DNA of 64,000 nucleotides from Silene conica (Eukaryota > Streptophyta > Magnoliopsida > Caryophyllales > Caryophyllaceae), in the NCBI GenBank assembly GCA_029255685.2, contig CM055320.2, positions 46,659,910-46,723,909 on the forward strand, given 5' to 3'. The notes under the pieces were generated by a model. That model did no database searches and was not told the origin of the DNA. It saw only the letters and a list, made by a program, of their open reading frames with translations. The translations under genes were made by a program, and so were the position numbers. Position 1 is the stretch's first letter. Each line of letters starts with the position of its first letter. Of the stretch, positions 56,889 to 64,000 are shown in pieces.

Positions 56889-58649
56889 ATGCCTCCCAGA
56901 AGAGAGCCCAACGCCGCTAACATTTCACAAGAGGAATTAGATCGCTTACTGGCTATGAATGCTGCTCTATTAGCCAGGATAGGAAGCAATGCTCAATCCG
57001 ATGCAGTTAAGATGAGTAACAACATTTCTAGGCATAATCCAACCAAATATGATGGAGAGGGAGCACCAAGCCTGCTGGCTGAGTGGTGCCGGGAATTTGA
57101 GAGCATTTTCGAACTGTTGACTGTTCCAGAGTCGATGAAGGTAGACCAAGCCGTGTTCTACCTGAAGGGTACTGCTACGCTTTGGTGGAATAACAACAAA
57201 GAGGAGATCAAGGCTGCTGCTGAGGAGATTGGGTCGGAATTTGTGAGTTGGGAAGGGTTTAAGGGGATTTTATCCTCTAAGTTCGTGCCGGAGCATGTAA
57301 AGGGCAAGTTGAGAGCTGAGTTCGATTCCTTCAAAATGACTGAGGGAATGACCGTGGAAGCATATCACAGTAAGTTCGTGCAATTGGCGGAGAACGTCGC
57401 CGACCTGAGTTATACTTCTGAGATGCTAGCTGCTAGATTTGAGAAGGGACTCATTACTGACATTAAGAAGAGGCTGCTGGCTGCCAATCCCACAACTGTT
57501 GAAGATGTCTATGAGAGGGCTGGGCAGGCTAAGCAAATTTCTGACATGATTAAGGAGGAGAAGAAAGAAAGAGGTGACAAGAGGAAATCCCAGTCTACAG
57601 CTGAGGGCTCGGGGAGCAAGAAACAAAAAAACAATCAGTATCGTTCGTTCTTTTCTAACAGTGCACCAGGGGGCAACGGGAATCGTGGTGGAAATATATC
57701 TACGTCTAGGCCAAGCAGTGAAAATCCTACATGTTTTAAATGTGGGAAGTACGGGCACAAGATAGCCAATTGCTGGGTTGGAACTCAGAGTGCTGGGAGC
57801 ACTTATAATAGAGGCAATCAAAGTGGTGGCTTCAGAACACCAAATGCGAGCTACTCGGGCAACAAAAAATCCGGACGTAACATCTACCAGCGGAATTACA
57901 ACAACTATAATAACCAGAACCGCTATCAGGGAAACCAAGGTAGTGGGAATGGTAATTTTCAGAAGAATCTTGTCGAGGCCAGCAATCAAAGTGGAGCTGC
58001 ATCTGTCAACCAGAGTGCAACCGAGAAGAGAGGGACCATATTTATGATGGGTAAGGAGGCTGCTGAACAAGATGCACATGTCGTCACTGGTACATTTCTT
58101 GTGCATTTCACTCTTACTTTTGTTTTATTTGATTCTGGTGCATCGCATTCGTTTATCTCTGCGGAGCATGCTAGGGCTATAGGCTTGAATGTATATGATA
58201 TTATAGCCGATTATGTAACTATACCATCTCGGGAGTCCATATCTTATAATAGAGTCTATACCAATGTAATGATCCAAGTAGGAGCTGTGTGTTTTGAGTC
58301 AAACTTGATAGAGTTTCCCTTAGGTGGCTTCGAGGTAATTTTGGGGATGGATTGGTTGAAAAAGTATAAGGCCTACATTGACTGTTACCAAGGGAAGATT
58401 ACCTTGCGAGGACCTAAGGGAGTGAGGGTGTCTTACAAGGGTTACTCCGTGAAACCTAAACTGAAGCTGATAACTATCAATACCCTGAAGACTTGCCTCA
58501 AGAGGGGTGATGAGATGTTGTTGTGTCATGTGCGAGATTTTACTGCGGAAAAACCCCAAGCCAGTGATATTGATATTTTAAGAGACTTGGAAGATGTGTT
58601 CCCCGAAGAAATTCCTGGGTTACCGCCAAAGAGTAGACTTTGGCATTGA
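56889..58649 (+). CDS. gag-pr: Gag-protease of the plus-strand Tekay-type element
   Basis: One open frame from ATG at 56889 ([21 protein letters not shown]); an ATG four codons earlier is less like its relatives. Capsid core: [84 protein letters not shown] basic, Ser/Asn-rich linker leads to a CCHC knuckle ([14 protein letters not shown], about residue 282). Protease: [14 protein letters not shown] and [19 protein letters not shown]. Gag forms the particle; protease matures it. The frame is open through the start of the RT linker ([15 protein letters not shown]). Confidence 0.87.
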   Translation: MPPRREPNAANISQEELDRLLAMNAALLARIGSNAQSDAVKMSNNISRHNPTKYDGEGAPSLLAEWCREFESIFELLTVPESMKVDQAVFYLKGTATLWWNNNKEEIKAAAEEIGSEFVSWEGFKGILSSKFVPEHVKGKLRAEFDSFKMTEGMTVEAYHSKFVQLAENVADLSYTSEMLAARFEKGLITDIKKRLLAANPTTVEDVYERAGQAKQISDMIKEEKKERGDKRKSQSTAEGSGSKKQKNNQYRSFFSNSAPGGNGNRGGNISTSRPSSENPTCFKCGKYGHKIANCWVGTQSAGSTYNRGNQSGGFRTPNASYSGNKKSGRNIYQRNYNNYNNQNRYQGNQGSGNGNFQKNLVEASNQSGAASVNQSATEKRGTIFMMGKEAAEQDAHVVTGTFLVHFTLTFVLFDSGASHSFISAEHARAIGLNVYDIIADYVTIPSRESISYNRVYTNVMIQVGAVCFESNLIEFPLGGFEVILGMDWLKKYKAYIDCYQGKITLRGPKGVRVSYKGYSVKPKLKLITINTLKTCLKRGDEMLLCHVRDFTAEKPQASDIDILRDLEDVFPEEIPGLPPKSRLWH

Positions 58650-59957
58650 TCTGAAACCCGGGGCTGAGCCAATTTCTAAAGCACCTTATCGCATGGGACC
58701 TAAGGAATTGGAAGAACTAAAGAAGCAGTTGGATGAGTTAGCAAGCAAGGGGTATGTGAGATCGAGTGTATCACCTTGGGGAGCATCAGTGTTGTTTGTG
58801 AAGAAGAAGGATGGAACCATTAGGCTGTGTGTGGACTATAGGGAGCTCAATACTGTGACGATCAAGATTAGGTATCCTTTACCTCGCATTGATGATCTTT
58901 TTGACCAGTTGAGTGGGGCTTATGTGTTTTCCAAGATTGATTTGAGGTCAGGGTATCATCAGCTGAGAATCAAAGATGCAGATATCCATAAGACTGCGTT
59001 CAGATCGAGGTATGGGCATTATAAATTCGGGGTAATGCCATTAGGTTTGACTAAAATGCACCTGCTGTTTTCATGGATTTGATGAACAAAGTGTTTAGTC
59101 CCTATCTAGACCAGTTTGTGGTGGTGTTTATCGATGACATTTTGGTGTATTCGAAGTATAGAGAAGAGCATGCGAAGCATTTGAGCTTAGTGTTGTAGAC
59201 TTTGAGAGATCATCAATTATATGCCAAGTTAAGTAAGTGCGAATTTTGGCTCGAGAAAGTTGCATTTCTGGGCCATGTGGTGTCTAAGGAAGGTGCTTCT
59301 GTTGATCCTAGCAAGATTGAAGTCGTTTCGAAGTGGGAGCGACCGAAGAATGTGGCGAACATTCGGAGTTTCTTGGGTTTGGCCGGTTACTACAGAAGGT
59401 TTGTGAAAGACTTCTCAAAGATAGCAAAGCTAATGACTTCATTGATGCGGAAGGAGAATAGATTTGTTTGGGATGAGAGCTGTGAGAAGGCATTCCTAGA
59501 TCTGAAGGAACGTCTTACTACAACTCATATCCTTGCCTTGCCAGAGAGAAGTGAGAATTTCGAGGTTTACACCGATGCTTCTAAGAAGGGACTGGGATGT
59601 ATGCTGATGCAGAATGGGAGAGTGATAGCATATGCTTCTACGCAGTTGAAGCCATATGAGGAGAATTATCCGACGCATGATTTAGAGCCGGGAGCAGTGG
59701 TTTTTGCACTTAAGCTGTGGCGACATTATCTCTATGGAGCTACATTTAAGGTATATTCCGATCATAAGAGCTTGAGATATATTTATACCCAGAGAGAGCT
59801 GAATATGCGTCAGAGGAGGTGGATCGAGCTTATTGGAGACTACGACATGGAGATTCTGTACAAGGAGGGGAAAGCTAATGTTGTGGCTGATGCATTGAGT
59901 AGGAAATCTGTTCACGCTCTATGCACAGCAAAGATCGAGACTGAGTATGTATCGTGA
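58640..59957 (+). pseudogene. Reverse transcriptase and RNase H region, plus-strand Tekay-type (fossil)
   Basis: RT motifs in order: [73 protein letters not shown] (catalytic box, about 59117-59155) and [20 protein letters not shown]. RNase [33 protein letters not shown] and [12 protein letters not shown]. The region lies in several open pieces and is broken in a few places. Confidence 0.86.
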
Positions 59958-60189
59958 GTTGGGACAGATGGGAATTACAGTGATCAGGAAGGGTGAAACC
60001 ATGGGAGATTTAACGATCGAGCCTGAGTTATATTTGCGAGATCCGAGAACGCCAAAAGATTGATCCAAGAGTTCGGAACTGGCGTGAGGCAGTGAGCAAA
60101 GCTAGTGATGCTGAGCCATATTCTAAGTTCGAGATTCACAGTGATGATAGTTGGAGATTTGATGGAGATGGTATGTACCTCATTCTACA

Positions 60190-61175
60190 CCTTATTCCGT
60201 TAATCCTGGAGGGGATAAGTAGTACAAAGACCTGAAGAAAGCGTTTTGGTGCCCGAAGATGAAGCAAGACGTGGTGGAGTTTGTTTCTCGATGCTTGGTA
60301 TGTCAGAGAGTGAAAGGAGAACATAAGAGGCCGCAAGGGAAGTTGCAACCACTGGATGTACCTGAGTGGAAGTGGGAAAGCATATCAATGGATTTCATTA
60401 TGCGCTTGCTTAGGACTTCGAAAGGAAATGACATGATTTGGGTGATTGTTGATAGGTTGACTAAGTCAGCCCATTTCATACCGATGAACGAGACTTGGAG
60501 TAAGGCTGAATTGGCCAAGGCTTACATTAAGCATGTGATGAAGCTTCATGGTGTTCCTAAGGACATCGTTTATGATCGTGATTCCAGGTTCATCTCTAAG
60601 TTCTGGCAAGAGTTACAGACGTTGATGAGAACCACTTTGAAGATGAGTACCACATTTCATCCAGCGACAGATGGTCAGACTAAGAGGACTATCCAGACAC
60701 TGGAGGATATGCTGAGGGCTTGTGTGCTGGAGTTTGGAGGATCTTGGGAGGATAGACTTGATTTGATAGAGTTTTCATACAACAACAGCAATCATACTAG
60801 CATTGGGATGGCTCCTTTTGAGGCGTTGTATGGGAGGAAGTGTAGAAGTCCAGTGTGTTGGGATGATAGCGCAGATGTGGTAACCTTGGGACCTGAGATG
60901 ATTCAGAAGATGATAGCACAAGTCCAGTTGATTCGTCAGAAGATGAGAGCTGCCCAAGATAGACAGAAGAGTTATGCTGATCTAAAGAGGAGTGACATCA
61001 CATTTGAGGCAGGAGAGAAAGTTTTACTGAAGGTGTCACCTATGAGAGGGGTGATGAGGTTTGGCAAGAGGGGTAAGTTGAGCCAGAAGTTCATTGGGCC
61101 ATTTGAGATCTTTGAGAAAGTTGGGGAGGTAGCTTATCGATTGGCTCTACCTCCAACGTTGGCCAGGGTGCATAA
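60190..61175 (+). pseudogene. Integrase region, plus-strand Tekay-type, cut by the next element (fossil)
   Basis: Zinc-binding end (CLVCQRVKGEHKRPQGKL), catalytic core (MDFIMRLLRTSKGNDMIWVIVDRLTKSAHF, DIVYDRDSRFISKFWQEL, TTFHPATDGQTKRTIQ) and GPF/Y region (SQKFIGPFEIFEKVGEVAYRLALPP). The chromodomain-like end is not present because a Copia-like LTR begins at 61176. Confidence 0.85.
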
Positions 61176-61856
61176 TGTAAGTTACACGGTCATATCAACC
61201 TAACTCATAAATTAGTCATACTAATTAAATAACAAAATTAACTCTTTAATTCTTTAGATCTTATGCATGCTATTAAAAATGCGGAAATACAAAGAATAGT
61301 ATTCTTACAATCGGTCCGAGAAAGAAAAAGGATGATCCTCCACGGAGCAAGCAAGGTAGATTGCCTCCTTTACGATGCACCCAAGAATCGCCCTTAATTA
61401 CCGAAATGCGTGCACGAACTAGGTGACGGAAATCGGTTTACCTTAAAATAAATTCTAATCTAATTAGAATATAAATACTATAACTATTATAGATTTATTA
61501 TAATATAATAATTAATATGATTATATTACTAGAGAAGTTTGAGAGGATTTATTTTGGTTTTCTTACTCTAAGAAAATAGCATTAGGTTAGCAATTAATTA
61601 TGTGAACCATTTATATATATAATAGAAGGGTTGGGGTTGGGTTGAGTGAACCGTGTGCATGGAGTGTATTGGGAAGGGTTTTTTATTCCTTTTTGTCTTA
61701 TCCATACACTTAGCTTGTAAGACTATCTAATAGTCATCATGCCTTAAGCAAAAATTATTATGTTTTAAAGGATAAAATATCACAATATTAACCTACAACA
61801 TAAACACTTACACAGTTCAATTAAGTGTAAAATGGACCATCATTTTACATTTGTAA
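61176..61856 (-). repeat. Copia-like LTR fragment, minus strand
   Basis: It begins TGTAAG at 61176 and resembles the start of the copy-2 LTR: AACTCATAAATTAGTCATACTAA, CTTATGCATGCTA, AAATGCGGAAATA and GGATGATCCTCCA occur in the same order as at 16207-16390 (written here in short pieces). The rest is interrupted by the element at 61857. No gene is seen. Confidence 0.78.
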
Positions 61857-63411
61857 TGTTGGAGGAAGTGTCCTCGATAATAGTGCGTTGACATAAATAA
61901 AACTCATTTGAATGAAACACAACTGGGAATGTTACCCTTTTAAAGTCAACTAATCAACATTTACCTATAATGATTGACTGTCTAGAGTTTGACAATATCG
62001 TCATATGATGGTGATGATCAGTTGATCCCTTAAGGTCATATCTTTAGGGAATTTCGTCTCAATGGAATAATTAATTAATACCGTATTGGATGCGAATTAA
62101 TTAATAACTAGAAATCTGGAAATGATTTTACGTGACAAATATTATTGTAATGGGATTATAATAATAACGGTCAAAGTAATAAAATTGTTTTATTACACTA
62201 TTTTTATTTAGACGTTTGGGAAACGATTAAATTGAGAATGAACACGGTTGATCATAAAATTACAAATAGTTGTAATAATATTATGATAATACATTTTATA
62301 ATATGGTAATTGAGAATTACTAGTAATATTATTTAAATGTTATAAAATCGTGAATTATGAATTTTAAAGAGTTAAAATTGCATAATTAACAAATTGAGTC
62401 ATGTATGTGTTATGGGACATGTGTGACATGTTACAAATTAACACAATTGACAATGATAAAATGGGTCTATATTAAGACCCATTTCAGCCGTGTATATGGT
62501 AGTATATTGTGATTGTGTATGTTTTACACAAAGCATTGCAAAAGCCTAAGAATAGGTGTGTAAGAGTGTAAAAAATATGTAAGGCATCTTTATTCCTTTT
62601 GGCATTGTGTAAGAGGTCATGCATTGGCCTTGGGTGTGCATGTAGGCCGGCCATAATGCTTGTGTAACAAGCCTATGTTACTCTATATATACACACCATC
62701 CATGAACATGCAAAAATAGTTAGTTGTGGTTGATGCTAGGTCATTCAAACATACTACAACTTTATTCTCTATATTTTTCTAGCAAAATAGTTTTTCTAGG
62801 AAGATCAATTATTTCTAATACTAATAATATTAAGAGTAATATTATTATTATTTCTAGTAAACTAAATTCAATTTTCTAGTAACAAAATTGTTTTTAGTTT
62901 GAGATCGGGTCCTTGATAAGAACTTTTGGAGACGGTTTCTCTATAAACCGTTATAAGGGTATTTTCGGTTCACTCAAGGCTCAATAATAGGTGATTATTG
63001 AGTATAAACCTTCTAAAACCAATGTAAGGACATTCACACTTCTTATGTAATCATCATGCATGCATAAGATCTAATTAAGTTTTTATGACTAAACTTAAAG
63101 AAACAAAACTCATACTCCCTCCATTCAAATCCAAATGGTACTTTTGGATTTTGTACACCATTTACAAATCAACGTTCGGTATCAATTTTCTCCTAATACG
63201 TAAGAGAATATATTCATGCGGGATCTTGTTTGATTCGTCTTTACGAGTACATTGAAAATATCTAACTTTTATCATTTTTGCGAATACGTAGCTAAAAATA
63301 TTTAGCACGTAAAATGTGCGTTGGCAAACGTGAAAAAGCAAATGTGCAAAGTGGATATGAATGGAGGGAGTATAAGATATGAGTATAAAATCTAAAATTC
63401 AATTTCCAACA
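61857..63411 (+). repeat. 5' LTR of Copia copy 4
   Basis: Same plan as the 1297-bp family LTR; carries a Stowaway MITE near its 3' end. Confidence 0.87.
63115..63370. mobile_element. Stowaway (Tc1/mariner) MITE, 256 bp
   Basis: Ends CTCCCTCC and GGAGGGAG with inverted repeats running to ATTCAAATCC/GGATATGAAT, flanked by TA duplications at 63113-63114 and 63371-63372. This is the classic Stowaway signature. Non-coding. Confidence 0.95.
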
Positions 63412-63413
63412 AG

Positions 63414-63426
63414 TGGTATCAGAGCA
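63414..63426 (+). promoter_or_regulatory. Primer-binding site of Copia copy 4
   Basis: TGGTATCAGAGCA two bases after the LTR end. Confidence 0.92.
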
Positions 63427-64000
63427 TTGCGGTTGTTGCATGCATGATCGGATTCATGTTTTGTGTTAATTAGATTAACACAATTTATTTCGAAATTTTG
63501 GATTTATTATGATAAATCACAAAATAAATTTGTATGTTAAAGTTTCTGGTTCTAAAATGGTTTTAGGACATAAAAATAATTTTATGCATTTTTATTGTTC
63601 ATTTTATATTTATTTGTATATTATTGAAGTTTAAATCGGTTTAAACAACATATAATGGGAAAAATAGTTAAATTTAGTTTCTGGCCGAGATTTTTTGATA
63701 CGTTCTTGCATGCATATTTTATATATTGTATAGAAATTTTCGTATCAAATGAAGTTGTTATGCATGGATTATGATTTTTATGAGATAAATAGTCATAATA
63801 TGAGTTAAAATAGGTATAGGAGGTTCTATATCGAATCTGACCTTGAAAATTATATGAGAAGTCACATACAATATGTATAGTACCTACAAAAATATTCCGA
63901 CTTATTAGACTACTTTTGCATGATTAATGATTTTTATAGTAAAAATCATATTAATAATGACTCAAATTCGACTTTAATAGTTAGATTTGGAATTTTATCA

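Larger units (their letters stand above)
56334..61175 (+). mobile_element. Tekay-type Gypsy internal region, plus strand (5' LTR at 53933)
   Basis: Primer site, leader, gag, protease, RT, RNase H and integrase in Gypsy order. The right end is cut within integrase by a Copia-like LTR at 61176. It is better preserved than the minus-strand relative: gag and protease share one open frame (56889 to about 58650). The whole is still broken in several places. No 3' LTR in the window. Confidence 0.88.
61857..64000 (+). mobile_element. Gag-only Copia family, copy 4 (5' LTR and leader; runs off the window)
   Basis: The LTR 61857-63411 (TGTTGGAGG to TTCCAACA) is 1297 bp once the MITE and its TA duplication are subtracted, the same length as in copy 3. 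Primer site at 63414-63426, then a leader matching 7041 and 35932 onwards. Whether gag or pol follows is outside the window. It is more diverged from copies 1 and 3 than they are from each other. Confidence 0.87.

Noticed and set aside
1-64000. tRNA, rRNA or miRNA genes and host protein genes
   Set aside because: None recognised on either strand; tRNA-like sequences are all primer-binding sites. Only the CACTA foldback resembles a hairpin precursor and it is too long and too perfect for a typical miRNA.

Overview
The window is repeat-dense plant nuclear DNA. I found no host gene, rRNA or tRNA gene. The plant signature is clear: Copia elements primed by initiator tRNA-Met (TGGTATCAGAGCA), long-LTR Tekay/Del-type Gypsy elements, Athila-like Gypsy elements with a tRNA-Asp-like primer site, a CACTA (En/Spm) transposon, L1-type LINE tails and a Stowaway MITE. 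The sequence is AT-rich and looks like intergenic or pericentromeric DNA of a large-genome flowering plant, probably a eudicot. The species cannot be told from the sequence.

Layout. 1-16206: an Athila-like element carrying only gag and protease, whose 3' LTR was hit by a gag-only Copia element (6604-14774), a short SINE-like retroposon (15039-15167), a LINE tail (15192-15544) and a second gag-only Copia on the minus strand (16207-28978). That second Copia carries a 5.2-kb CACTA transposon (23256-28493) in its 5' LTR. 28979-51138: a minus-strand Tekay-type Gypsy element. Its 3' LTR contains a 2.84-kb solo LTR (29277-32115) and a LINE fragment (32211-33350). The end of its integrase is split by a very young gag-only Copia (34620-43901). 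51139-52990: fragments of an Athila-like LTR and of a long LTR. 52991-61175: a Tekay-type integrase tail, one LTR, then gag-pol reading on from that same LTR. 61176-64000: a Copia-like LTR fragment, then the start of a fourth member of the gag-only Copia family with a Stowaway MITE in its LTR.

Most interesting signals. (1) Two different long LTRs carry tandem arrays of small hairpins in which the loop is constant and the stems change in a compensated way: 31178-31543, loop GCAGTGGTTATACG, ten units; and 52341-52823, loop CGTTCCAA, about fourteen units. This looks like selection for folded RNA or single-stranded DNA rather than an ordinary minisatellite. (2) One Copia family is present four times; the three copies whose internal region can be read have only gag and no open pol, and one has LTRs I read as identical, so it moves using enzymes from elsewhere. 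(3) The Athila-like family carries paired GGTCGACCGACC-type modules scattered through LTR, coding and non-coding parts. (4) The CACTA element keeps an uninterrupted five-exon second gene beside a transposase that ends early, plus a 100-bp foldback.

How the parts work together: the window is a stack of parasites and parasites of parasites. Pol-less elements (Athila-like gag-PR, Copia gag-only) would depend on full relatives for reverse transcriptase and integrase. The Tekay-type elements retain all pol domains in broken form. Coordinates of nested boundaries come from target-site duplications and terminal repeats read by eye; LTR comparisons are by eye, not by alignment software.
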